Under the pieces are notes generated by a model that saw only the letters and a program-made list of their open reading frames with translations, ran no database searches and was not told where the DNA came from. The position numbers and the translations under genes were made by a program. From an uncultured Clostridia bacterium (lineage in GTDB: Bacteria; Bacillota; Clostridia; Christensenellales; CAG-138), in assembly GCA_947304365.1 (NCBI GenBank), contig CAMZAY010000036.1:1-8567 (forward strand): a stretch of 8,567 bases of DNA, in the 5' to 3' direction. Shown here piece after piece: positions 1-6,275 of the stretch. Position 1 is the stretch's first letter, and each line of letters opens with the position of its first letter.

Positions 1-32
1 ACGTTGACTTTTTTCAGGCTGAAAACCTGCAT
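1..32. repeat. Terminal direct repeat, left copy (32 bp)
   Basis: These 32 bases are identical to the last 32 bases of the window (8536-8567). The repeat contains a near-palindrome, TTTTCAG-G-CTGAAAA. An exact match placed at both ends cannot be chance. It is either the overlap of a circular assembly or a dispersed repeat at which a linear contig broke. On the minus strand it begins with ATG directly after AAGGAG, which is too close for a normal ribosome binding site. Confidence 0.9.
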
Positions 33-98
33 CTCCTTAAGTGAATGCACCCTTGACCCGCTCCCTTTTGTATTGTATCAAGCTTTATCCGGCCGCGG

Positions 99-2018
99 TC
101 ACTTGAAGCGTGCCGTGAATACAAACTCCGCATGTGCGCCTTCCGCGCTGTTGTGGGTGTTCTCGCCGAAAAGCTCAAAGTTCTCATCGGTGGAGACGAG
201 CTTGCCGTCCGCGTCGAACCAGCCGACGAAGGTCCTGCCCTCCGCGGGATTGGCGACAAGGTGCACCTCGTAATAGTTTTCGTCGCTCCAGGCGGAAACG
301 CCGGCATAGCCCTCGCCCTCGGTCGTCACTTCGATCTTGAAGGAGGGCTTCTCGGCGGTCCCCGCATCGCCGGTCAATTCGCAGTAAACGTGCGCGGCGG
401 AAAGGAGGAAAATGCTGTCGGCATAGCCGCCGACGATCCTTGCCTCGCCCCTGACCATCGGGAAACTGAACTTTGCGCCGTTCGGTTTTGCAAGTACGGG
501 AGAGGAGTCGATCTTGACCTCGTCGAATATCACGTTCCAGGTATGTACGGTCTCCAGCGCCCCGAGCTCATTAAGATCGAGCGTTCCGACAAGCTCTGTC
601 GGGGCGTCGTCCTCGCCCCTTAATATAATGGCGGACACCCTGCCCATTTTGTTCCAGCCGACTTGGTTGTAACGGTAGGGATCGGTGTTGATCCATGTCG
701 CGGGATCCGCGGGATCGTAATTCGGGAAGCACTTTTCGCCGTTCCTTACGCCGTCTTCGTCCTTTAGCTCGAAGAAATCGCGCATCACGGTATAATCGTT
801 CTCGTTGAGGCCCTTAAGAGGATCCGGCGAGGAGGAGGGTTCCGGAGTGATATCCGGCTCGGGCGTATCATCGGGGCTTGATGGGAACTCTATGCTGCTG
901 ATAACGACGGAATCGTTAAGGCATTTCATGAGCCAGATCTTACCGTTGTCGGTAAAGCAGAGCGGATACAGCACGTTTTCGGTCACATTTTCGGTGAGAG
1001 CGAGATCGACATATGCGAGAAGACGGCCTTTAGTATCGTACTTGCACAGATGGGTTTCCAATTTACCGGGATCAGAATACTGTTTGTTGACAATGAGCCA
1101 GATGATACCGGCGTCGAGATCGACTTTTGCAAACTGTGTGAGAGTATCCTCTCCTGCATCAATAGTAAACGTCTTTTCAGCGAACTTATAGCTCTTGATA
1201 TCAGATGTGCAGTCGGCCTCCGCCCGTTCGGCTTGAGTCCATGTCTCCGATTCGGGGTCGCAGGTATAGAACGTCATATCGTCCGTGATCAAAGTAATGA
1301 TCCCGTTCGCATCCTCATCTGCTATTATGTAAATGTCGGAGCAGTTCATGGAGTTGGGCAGAGCGAGCTTCTTTTCCGGCTTGAAGTCCGCGTCATACAC
1401 GCAGATGTATCGGTCTTCATTACCGCCGACGTACGTGCGTGATGCACCGACAAAAAACAATTCGCAGCCGGTATTCCATTCAAGAGGATAAACGGATTTT
1501 TTTTCACGGGAGATCACAAGCACGCTCTTGTTCATACTGTCGAGGATATAGGCGGTATCGTCTCTGACCGCGAACGAACACGGTCCGAAAACGCCTTCAT
1601 TATCACGGAGATAATGCACGTCGTGATCGCCTTCTCCAACGGGTATCGTAAACTTTGCGTCGATCCTGCCGATCTCCGGCTCGGGCGTATTATCGGGAGT
1701 CGGCTCCTCCGAAGGCGCCTCCGTCGCGGTCTCGGTCGGCGCGGGCGAAGGAGATTCGCCGGGCCCGATCGGAGTGGGGCTCTTGCCGCCTATGTGGAGT
1801 ACGGAGATAAGGCCGACCATCAATATCAGCGCGGCCGCCGCGGCGCCTATCGCGAGCGCGGTTTTGCCGAACGCGGACATGGGCTTTCTTTTTATTTCCT
1901 GAACGGCGGCGGGTGATTTGGAAGCGCCTGCGGCGGGAGCGGCTTCATCGGCGAAGCAGCGCTCTATAAGGTCTTCGTCTATATGGGCGATCGCGTCGAA
2001 CAATTCAGTATCCTTCAT
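99..2018 (-). CDS. Single-pass membrane protein with large extracellular domain; probable anti-sigma-like partner of the upstream regulator
   Basis: This 639-residue protein has a short acidic cytoplasmic N-terminus (residues 1-25, core ELFDAIAHIDEDLIE) like that of membrane proteins encoded beside ECF-type sigma factors in Clostridia. A transmembrane helix lies at about 52-76, giving an N-in, C-out topology. Outside are a Pro/Ser/Thr/Glu linker (about 78-117), a beta-rich region with propeller-like repeats (about 120-378), a second linker with the same TPEP motif (about 380-400), and a second domain (400-639). That domain ends in a stretch (about 585-639, containing ANPAEGRTFVGWFDADGKL) resembling InlB-type beta repeats. 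I chose ATG at 2018 because AAAGGAGG lies 9 bases upstream; an in-frame GTG at 2024 is only 3 bases from it. The start overlaps the regulator gene by 14 bp, so translation is probably coupled. An anti-sigma or sensor role is inferred from context; the ligand is unknown. Confidence 0.85.
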   Translation of the reverse strand: MKDTELFDAIAHIDEDLIERCFADEAAPAAGASKSPAAVQEIKRKPMSAFGKTALAIGAAAAALILMVGLISVLHIGGKSPTPIGPGESPSPAPTETATEAPSEEPTPDNTPEPEIGRIDAKFTIPVGEGDHDVHYLRDNEGVFGPCSFAVRDDTAYILDSMNKSVLVISREKKSVYPLEWNTGCELFFVGASRTYVGGNEDRYICVYDADFKPEKKLALPNSMNCSDIYIIADEDANGIITLITDDMTFYTCDPESETWTQAERAEADCTSDIKSYKFAEKTFTIDAGEDTLTQFAKVDLDAGIIWLIVNKQYSDPGKLETHLCKYDTKGRLLAYVDLALTENVTENVLYPLCFTDNGKIWLMKCLNDSVVISSIEFPSSPDDTPEPDITPEPSSSPDPLKGLNENDYTVMRDFFELKDEDGVRNGEKCFPNYDPADPATWINTDPYRYNQVGWNKMGRVSAIILRGEDDAPTELVGTLDLNELGALETVHTWNVIFDEVKIDSSPVLAKPNGAKFSFPMVRGEARIVGGYADSIFLLSAAHVYCELTGDAGTAEKPSFKIEVTTEGEGYAGVSAWSDENYYEVHLVANPAEGRTFVGWFDADGKLVSTDENFELFGENTHNSAEGAHAEFVFTARFK

Positions 2019-2469
2019 TTTCACACACCTCCTTTAAGAATTTTCCGAGTCTCTTGGCCGTTTTGGAAAGCCTTGAACGCACCTGGTTCTGACCCATTCC
2101 GAAGCGGAGCGCTATCTCGGCGTTCGATTCGAGCAGATAGTATCTGCGGATGAACAGATCGGCTTCCTTCCTCGGCTGCTCTCTCAAAAATCTGCTTATC
2201 AGTTTGGAGAGCGTTTCGGCAGGCAAATCGACGCTTGCGGGTATGCATGAGCGAAGCTCCCGGAAGACGCATTCCTCACGGCTGATTATGCTTTCGGGCT
2301 TGACGGAGAGCGCTTCGGCTATGGCTTCGATCATGCCGTGATCGGGACGCCTTCGGCCCTGCTCCCATTTTGCAACGAGATCGCGTGAGACGAATATCTT
2401 TTCCGCAAGCTCCTGCTGAGTCAGGCCCGCCGCGGTCCTCGCCGCGGCTATCCTTTTGCCAAGGTCCAT
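2005..2469 (-). CDS. XRE-family DNA-binding domain fused to a sigma-70 region 4-like domain
   Basis: This is a 154-residue cytoplasmic regulator. Residues 5-60 form an XRE/Cro-type helix-turn-helix (LTQQELAEKIFVSRDLVAKWEQGRRRP). Residues 66-95 resemble the linker before region 4 in Clostridial ECF-like sigma factors (CVFRELRSCIP). Residues 96-148 form a sigma region 4-type helix-turn-helix (EADLFIRRYYLLESNAEIA, then GMGQNQVRSRLSKTAKRL). Sigma region 2, needed for core RNA polymerase and -10 binding, is absent. The protein therefore cannot be an ordinary sigma factor; it may be a promoter-specific activator or repressor controlled by the membrane protein encoded next. ATG at 2469 follows AGGAGG by about 10 bases. 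A promoter lies at 2506-2534. Domain identities are fairly secure; the function is inferred. Confidence 0.88.
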   Translation of the reverse strand: MDLGKRIAAARTAAGLTQQELAEKIFVSRDLVAKWEQGRRRPDHGMIEAIAEALSVKPESIISREECVFRELRSCIPASVDLPAETLSKLISRFLREQPRKEADLFIRRYYLLESNAEIALRFGMGQNQVRSRLSKTAKRLGKFLKEVCENEGY

Positions 2470-2505
2470 TTCGGTTCCACCTCCTGTGATTTGGCTTGCA
2501 TCTAT

Positions 2506-2534
2506 TTTATAGCATACGGGAAATATCCGTTCAA
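2506..2534 (-). promoter_or_regulatory. Promoter of the XRE/sigma-4 regulator operon
   Basis: On the minus strand, TTGAAC (2534-2529) is separated by 17 bases from TATAAA (2511-2506). The predicted start is near 2499, which leaves a leader of about 30 bases with a strong AGGAGG site. The spacer contains an imperfect inverted repeat, ACGG-N7-CCGT (2516-2530). It is a possible operator for autoregulation by the XRE domain, but its arms are only 4 bp. Confidence 0.65.
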
Positions 2535-2585
2535 GGGACAGTTCGCACCCGCGGAGGATGATCCCGAAAGCCGGTTCGGCATACT

Positions 2586-2631
2586 AAATGGCCATAAGGC
2601 GGAAAACGATCTTACCGCTTTATGGCCATTT
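2586..2631. repeat. Long inverted repeat (17-bp arms, 12-base loop)
   Basis: The arms 2586-2602 (AAATGGCCATAAGGCGG) and 2615-2631 (CCGCTTTATGGCCATTT) are complementary except for one G-T pair, which still wobbles in RNA. No T-run follows on either strand, so this is not a standard intrinsic terminator. A smaller inverted repeat, CCGAA-N6-TTCGG (2565-2580), lies beside it. It sits 38 bases after the acyltransferase stop and may act as a transcript 3' end or processing hairpin, or be a small palindromic mobile repeat. Confidence 0.8.
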
Positions 2632-2668
2632 GAAGTACCGCGGAGTAATAGTTGTCTATAATACGGAT

Positions 2669-3475
2669 CTAACCGTCCGCTTTTTCGTACCGCACGAAAT
2701 CGTAATCGCTGTGCGTCTCGGCGGTTTTTTTGAGCCACTCATATACCTCGTCCCGGAGCTTCTGCTTGGCTTCGGGGGCGGGGAGGGAGGCGTCGGGATA
2801 AAAGGGCTCGGAGATATAGACGTGCCTTTTCGCGGTCTTCATCCATTTAAGGAGCCCCTTATGGCGCGTATACGTTACACAGACGGCGCACACGGGCACG
2901 CCGAGCTTTACCGGGTAGCGGAACGAGCCCGATTTGAAATTGCGGATGAACGTGCAGTAGGGCCAGATATGCGCCTCCGGGAATATCATAACGGAGCGCC
3001 CGGAGCCGATGCGCTTTTCGATCGCCTCGACGAAGGGGGGCACGGCGTCCCTTGCGGTGGGCACGGGGATCGCGCCGAGCATCTGCACTATCACGCGGAG
3101 CCCCTTTATAGAAACGGTGTCGGGGCTGACGAGCACCTGCGCCTTTGTGGGGAAGGAAACGAGCGGCCCCGCGAACGCGTCGAGCCAGTGGGTATGGTTG
3201 GCGTAGAGGAAAAAGCCCTTCCCGCCGCGGAGTTTTCGCTCCCTGCGCAGCTTCCGTATGTTCTTTCTGCCGTGTATCGTGAAGCCGGAAAAGAGCCAGC
3301 AGAGCGCAACGAGCGGCAGCGCGATAAGGTAGTACGCGATGAACTCCGCTATCCGGAAGAAGAAGCCGCGGGGGTAAAACGGGAAGTCCTTTTCGACCGT
3401 GCAGGCGGTGATCCCGTTGTTCGCGAAATCGTCGTTCAGCTCGTCCTTATAATAAATGACGTCACCGCGCTTCAC
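2669..3475 (-). CDS. PlsC-like lysophospholipid acyltransferase (LPLAT superfamily)
   Basis: This 268-residue protein probably transfers an acyl chain to a lysolipid or glycerol-phosphate acceptor at the cytoplasmic membrane. The catalytic HX4D motif is H94-THWL-D99 within NHTHWLDAF. The glycerol-phosphate-binding motif appears as FPEA (165-168), where most family members have FPEG. A hydrophobic segment at about 37-62 should anchor it to the membrane. The start is GTG at 3475, with GGAGG 7 bases upstream. It overlaps the glycosyltransferase gene by 14 bp, so the two are co-transcribed and probably translationally coupled. The pairing suggests synthesis of a glycolipid or lipid anchor. The substrate cannot be read from sequence; the FPEA change may alter acceptor choice. 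Confidence 0.88.
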   Translation of the reverse strand: MKRGDVIYYKDELNDDFANNGITACTVEKDFPFYPRGFFFRIAEFIAYYLIALPLVALCWLFSGFTIHGRKNIRKLRRERKLRGGKGFFLYANHTHWLDAFAGPLVSFPTKAQVLVSPDTVSIKGLRVIVQMLGAIPVPTARDAVPPFVEAIEKRIGSGRSVMIFPEAHIWPYCTFIRNFKSGSFRYPVKLGVPVCAVCVTYTRHKGLLKWMKTAKRHVYISEPFYPDASLPAPEAKQKLRDEVYEWLKKTAETHSDYDFVRYEKADG

Positions 3476-4607
3476 CGGATGCCTCCTTCGTTTCGATGAT
3501 CATGCGCTCCATCTCGTCCATGCAGTGGTCGAAATTGAAGCGTGCGGAGTAGCCTCGGTAGCTTTGACTGCAGAGCGCCTTCTCCCGGGGATGCTCTATC
3601 CACCAGTCGATCTTCTCGGCAAGATTCTTCGGATCGTTGAATTTGAAGAGGTTTCTCTCGCTCTGGGCGAAATACCGCGTCGCGGAGCGGGGGGAGTCGT
3701 TTATCACGGGCACGAGCCCGCAGGAGATCGCCTCAAGGCAGGCTATCGCCTCGAGCTCTATCTCGGCGGGGTGCACGTAAAGATCGGCGTAATGCAGCAC
3801 GTTCACCATTTCCGCGCGGCTGAAGAAACGGAACGCGGGCGGGTTGGGAAGCCCCGAGGAGAGCTTTTTGAGCTTCTCCTCCTGCGGACCGCAGCCCGCG
3901 AAAATGAGCTGTATCCTGTCGCGGTATCTGGAAAGCCCCGCCGCCTTTATTAGCAGCTTGTGGGATTTTTCCTTGCTGTATCTGCCGGTGAAGAGTATGA
4001 CGTATTTATCCTTGAATTCCTCGGGCTTTTCCGCCTTGCCCGGTATGAATACGCGGTTCACGCCGTTCGATATAACGCGCCCCGGCACGCTGTGCCCGCA
4101 GCCCTTTTCAAAGGTGTCCTTTATGAACTCGGTGGGGTAATGCACGCAGTCGGTATAGCGGTAAACATGCCTGTAAAAGAAACGGTAAACAAGCTTGTTG
4201 GCAAGCCCGGCGTTCATCAAAAAGATGTGGTTGGTAAAGTTTTCCGCCTGGCAATGGAAGCTTGCGGTGACGGGCAGGCCCTTTCGCCTTGCGATCTTCA
4301 GCGCGCTGATCGAAACGGGGAAGGGCAGGAGGAGGTGCACCGCGTCCGCCCCGTCAAGCGCCTCGGCAAGGACGCGCTTGTCCGGCTTTGCCGCTTCGAC
4401 CCGGTTCTTTTTAAGATACGCGTTGAGCGGACCGAGGTTTAGCTTCGGGACGACGTAAAAGTCCTTCTCGCCCCGGCGGGATGCATCCGGACAGACCACG
4501 CGCACGGTGTGCCCCTTCGCCCGCATGGAGCGGATGAGGTTCATCGCGGCGATCGTCGTGCCGTTGTTTTCCTCCCCGAGCACGTCGCAGACAACTGTAA
4601 GTATCAT
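3462..4607 (-). CDS. GT4-family glycosyltransferase, probably glycolipid-forming
   Basis: This 381-residue GT-B fold enzyme has two lobes. The N-terminal acceptor lobe (1-190) contains the NNGTTIAAMNLIRSM segment typical of this family near its start. The C-terminal nucleotide-sugar lobe begins at about 200 (ILFTGRYSKEKSHKLLIKA). The EX7E donor-binding motif is E284...E292 within AEIELEAIACLEAISCG. It resembles bacterial diacylglycerol glucosyltransferases and PimA-like enzymes, and its overlap with an acyltransferase gene fits a lipid acceptor. ATG at 4607 has no nearby ribosome binding site: AAAGGA (4634-4639) is 26 bases upstream, but a small hairpin between them could bring it to 10 bases. 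A long leader starting near 4886 precedes it. The fold is secure; acceptor and sugar are inferred. Confidence 0.9.
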   Translation of the reverse strand: MILTVVCDVLGEENNGTTIAAMNLIRSMRAKGHTVRVVCPDASRRGEKDFYVVPKLNLGPLNAYLKKNRVEAAKPDKRVLAEALDGADAVHLLLPFPVSISALKIARRKGLPVTASFHCQAENFTNHIFLMNAGLANKLVYRFFYRHVYRYTDCVHYPTEFIKDTFEKGCGHSVPGRVISNGVNRVFIPGKAEKPEEFKDKYVILFTGRYSKEKSHKLLIKAAGLSRYRDRIQLIFAGCGPQEEKLKKLSSGLPNPPAFRFFSRAEMVNVLHYADLYVHPAEIELEAIACLEAISCGLVPVINDSPRSATRYFAQSERNLFKFNDPKNLAEKIDWWIEHPREKALCSQSYRGYSARFNFDHCMDEMERMIIETKEASGEAR

Positions 4608-4616
4608 GTTGACAGA

Positions 4617-4632
4617 GCCTGAAAAAACAGGC
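4617..4632 (-). promoter_or_regulatory. Hairpin between ribosome binding site and glycosyltransferase start
   Basis: GCCTG-TTTTTT-CAGGC on the minus strand forms a 5-bp stem. It lies between AAAGGA (4634-4639) and the ATG at 4607. When folded, it reduces the effective spacing from 26 to 10 bases, a productive distance. This would be a structure-bridged ribosome binding site. The role is inferred. Confidence 0.4.
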
Positions 4633-4690
4633 GTCCTTTCCCGGTTTCAAATAACCGTAATGCGCTTCCGCTTACCTTTTTGAGAACCCC

Positions 4691-4721
4691 AAAAAACCGT
4701 GCGGATCGATTTTTCCGCACG
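4691..4721 (-). terminator. Intrinsic terminator within the glycosyltransferase leader
   Basis: A perfect 8-bp stem, CGTGCGGA/TCCGCACG (4721-4714 with 4705-4698), with an 8-base loop, is followed on the minus strand by G and six T (4696-4691). It lies about 165 bases after a strong promoter and 84 bases before the glycosyltransferase start. It could end a short RNA, act as an attenuator for the downstream genes, or catch read-through from the patatin gene. Confidence 0.75.
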
Positions 4722-4886
4722 ACAAAAAGGCCTCTTGACGGGGGCAAACGGAAAAAAGGGGCGAAACTATGCGGTTTTTATCGGGAAATAATAATAAAAA
4801 TGCCTGTATGACCGACCGATCGAAACCGCTGAGCTCCCTTTACGGGGGGCGCCGCCGTAAAAAAACAATACCCGGAGCCGCTCCCC
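4691..4886 (-). ncRNA. Structured leader RNA, candidate attenuator or riboswitch-like element
   Basis: Transcription from the promoter at 4893-4921 should begin near 4886 and pass through ordered structures before reaching the terminator. These are a hairpin UUUACGG/CCGUAAA (4861-4839), then a longer arm GCGGUUU-CG-AUCGG (4829-4816) pairing with CCGAU-AA-AAACCGC (4784-4771). The latter gives 7 bp and 5 bp of helix around a 2x2 internal loop, and is enclosed by AAAGGG (4841-4836) with CCCUUU (4760-4755). The 3' arm also contains CCGCAU (4774-4769), which can pair instead with GUGCGG (4720-4715) in the terminator stem. That is a simple antiterminator arrangement. I do not recognise a known riboswitch class. 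It may instead be an independent RNA of about 195 bases. Confidence 0.45.
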
Positions 4887-4892
4887 GGATAA

Positions 4893-4921
4893 ATTATAGC
4901 CTTATTTTGCCGAAAAGTCAA
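4893..4921 (-). promoter_or_regulatory. Strong sigma-A promoter for the glycosyltransferase leader
   Basis: On the minus strand, TTGACT (4921-4916) is followed by exactly 17 bases and a perfect TATAAT (4898-4893). The predicted start is near 4886. It lies just after the patatin gene, so the glycosyltransferase-acyltransferase pair has its own transcript with a leader of roughly 280 bases. Confidence 0.8.
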
Positions 4922-4924
4922 ACG

Positions 4925-4945
4925 AAAAAAGCGCATAAATGACGC
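4925..4945 (-). terminator. Weak candidate terminator after the patatin gene
   Basis: On the minus strand, GCG-U-CA pairs with UG-CGC around a UUUA loop, with one bulged base, and is followed by six T (4930-4925). It begins 14 bases past the patatin stop. The stem is short, so termination may be partial. Confidence 0.4.
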
Positions 4946-4958
4946 ATCCGCCCGAGGC

Positions 4959-5813
4959 TTACTGCAGTATGTGCTTGCCGACGAGCTTCTGCGTGACCTT
5001 ATTGAGATTGGAAGCGATAACGTCTATGCTCAGGCGGGTCTTCCTTTTGCCGAGGTTCCTGTTCATACTGCCTATCGCGGAATAGATGGAGTCCAGATCC
5101 TCCGTGCCCCCGGCGAGCGCGGTGCGGAGTATGAACGAAGCCCTGTCGTAGCCGGCGTCGATGGCGGAATCGACCCTGTCGTTATGCAGGTACAGCGATT
5201 CCCTGAACGCGGAGATGTTCGGGAACGTGATCTTTATTACCTTGTCGTCGAACAGGGTGTTTTCGAATTTGATCGTGCTGTCGTCGTAATACATGCAGAT
5301 GACGTAATCGAGCTGGTGCTTCATGAGCGGCCAGACGGGGATATTGTCGATCACGCCGCCGTCGTAAAAACTTGTCCCGCCGACGACCACGGGCTTGTTG
5401 ATGGAGGGCATGGCGACGCTTGCCTTAAGGTAATCCGCGTGCGAGGCCTTCTCCGCGGCGCTCAGATCGCGGTAGACTATCTTCTTGTTATGATGATCGT
5501 AAAGGGCGCAGTAAAGCAAGGACGCAGCGGGCTCGCTCCTCTCGACGAGCTTGTCGATGAAGGCGGGCAGCACCTTGCCCTTCATAAGGCGCACGACGTT
5601 GACCCTCTCCTCGCCGCAGCAGGCGTTCTGCCACATCTTTTTGACGAGGTCGAGGTTGCCCGAGGCGAAGGCGTAGCCGTTAAGCGCGCCGATCGATGCA
5701 AAGCTTATGTATTTGATGTTTTCCGGAGGTATGAACTCGTTGAGCGCGTAAAGCGCGCCGAGCTGATAGGCGCCCTTCGCAAGCCCTCCGGATAATACCA
5801 AGCCTATGTTCAA
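4959..5813 (-). CDS. Patatin-like phospholipase
   Basis: This 284-residue patatin-fold lipid acyl hydrolase is predicted to cleave acyl esters of membrane lipids. The oxyanion-hole motif is GGLAKG (9-14). The nucleophile is S40 in FASIGALNG, so the usual GXSXG elbow is FXSXG: the first glycine is replaced by Phe38. The catalytic Asp is D151 in the DGG motif (FYDGGVIDNIP), so the Ser-Asp dyad is intact. It has no signal peptide and should be cytoplasmic or peripheral at the inner membrane face. The start is TTG at 5813, chosen because GGGAGGAAG lies just upstream and the oxyanion motif is only nine residues in; no ATG is available. A promoter at 5849-5877 drives it alone. Activity is likely but unproven given the altered elbow. 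Confidence 0.9.
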   Translation of the reverse strand: MNIGLVLSGGLAKGAYQLGALYALNEFIPPENIKYISFASIGALNGYAFASGNLDLVKKMWQNACCGEERVNVVRLMKGKVLPAFIDKLVERSEPAASLLYCALYDHHNKKIVYRDLSAAEKASHADYLKASVAMPSINKPVVVGGTSFYDGGVIDNIPVWPLMKHQLDYVICMYYDDSTIKFENTLFDDKVIKITFPNISAFRESLYLHNDRVDSAIDAGYDRASFILRTALAGGTEDLDSIYSAIGSMNRNLGKRKTRLSIDVIASNLNKVTQKLVGKHILQ

Positions 5814-5842
5814 AAGTCTTCCTCCCGATCAACAGTCTGCAA

Positions 5843-5877
5843 AATAAAATTTTATTATATTTGCAGGTATTTGTCAA
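5843..5877 (-). promoter_or_regulatory. Promoter of the patatin gene with overlapping AT palindrome
   Basis: On the minus strand, a perfect TTGACA (5877-5872) is followed by 17 bases and TAAAAT (5854-5849). A 14-bp perfect palindrome, AATAAAATTTTATT (5843-5856), covers the -10 box. It could be a repressor site or simply AT-rich promoter sequence. The predicted start is near 5842, giving a leader of about 29 bases. Confidence 0.7.
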
Positions 5878-5888
5878 TATTCCGGAAA

Positions 5889-5916
5889 GGACGGCGGATA
5901 CGCAGTCCCGCCGTCC
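5889..5916 (-). terminator. Terminator-like hairpin after the small acidic protein gene
   Basis: GGACGGCGG and CCGCCGTCC form a perfect 9-bp GC-rich stem with a 10-base loop, 19 bases after the stop. On the minus strand only three T follow, so it is a weak match to an intrinsic terminator, but its position between two transcription units supports that role. Confidence 0.55.
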
Positions 5917-5935
5917 CGGTTTTCGGTCCGATGTG

Positions 5936-6247
5936 TCATTCCCATTCAAGCAGTCCTTCATCCACAAGGAACTGCTCCATAAAGTCCATATAGTCCTCGA
6001 CCAAGCGCATCAGGTATGTCTTGTACTGGGGCGCGGTCTCGTTCGCGGCGGCGATGAGGCGGTCGTATATGACGTCCTCGTCATATGTGTCGTCGCCGAT
6101 CTCGACCATGTAGGCGTGGTCGACGTCGACGAGCCTGCCGATCACCAGCGAGAGCTCCTCCGGCTTCATGAAGGAGAAATCCCCCTCGTTGTCGAAGTTT
6201 TCCAGTATCTTCGCCTTTGCGGCGGCAATGTCAAAAAGCTCTTCCAT
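5936..6247 (-). CDS. Small acidic protein of unknown function
   Basis: I do not recognise this 103-residue protein. It is strongly acidic (27 Asp/Glu against 7 Lys/Arg) and appears mostly helical. It has no signal peptide or membrane segment, so it is probably cytoplasmic. The middle is rich in Asp and Tyr (DDTYDEDVIYDRL, about 52-64), and the C-terminus has a repeated aromatic/acidic pattern (VEDYMDFMEQF). It starts at ATG 6247, 28 bases after the universal-stress-like gene, with AAAGGA about 11 bases upstream. It is therefore the last gene of a three-gene cluster with LOG-like and stress-like proteins. It may bind one of them or a nucleic-acid-binding partner, but no function can be assigned. 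Confidence 0.8.
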   Translation of the reverse strand: MEELFDIAAAKAKILENFDNEGDFSFMKPEELSLVIGRLVDVDHAYMVEIGDDTYDEDVIYDRLIAAANETAPQYKTYLMRLVEDYMDFMEQFLVDEGLLEWE

Positions 6248-6275
6248 TTATCTGTATTCCTTTCTTTTTTATGAT

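Noticed and set aside
1..32. Minus-strand ATG after AAGGAG, possible start of a gene leaving the window
   Set aside because: The spacing is zero bases, and if the two ends join the frame stops after 11 codons.
2491..2661. 56-codon plus-strand frame starting with TTG that crosses the inverted repeat
   Set aside because: The peptide looks protein-like, but it overlaps the regulator promoter and its composition comes partly from the palindrome; no ribosome site is seen.
2588..3499. 303-codon plus-strand open frame opposite the acyltransferase
   Set aside because: It is antisense to a gene with clear catalytic motifs, has no ribosome binding site or family resemblance, and is an expected effect of GC-rich codon usage.
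4839..4861. TTTACGG/CCGTAAA hairpin as a terminator
   Set aside because: No T-run follows on either strand; kept only as part of the leader structure.
4971..5795. 274-codon plus-strand open frame opposite the patatin gene
   Set aside because: Antisense shadow: the minus-strand frame carries intact GG-x-x-K-G, Ser and DGG motifs.
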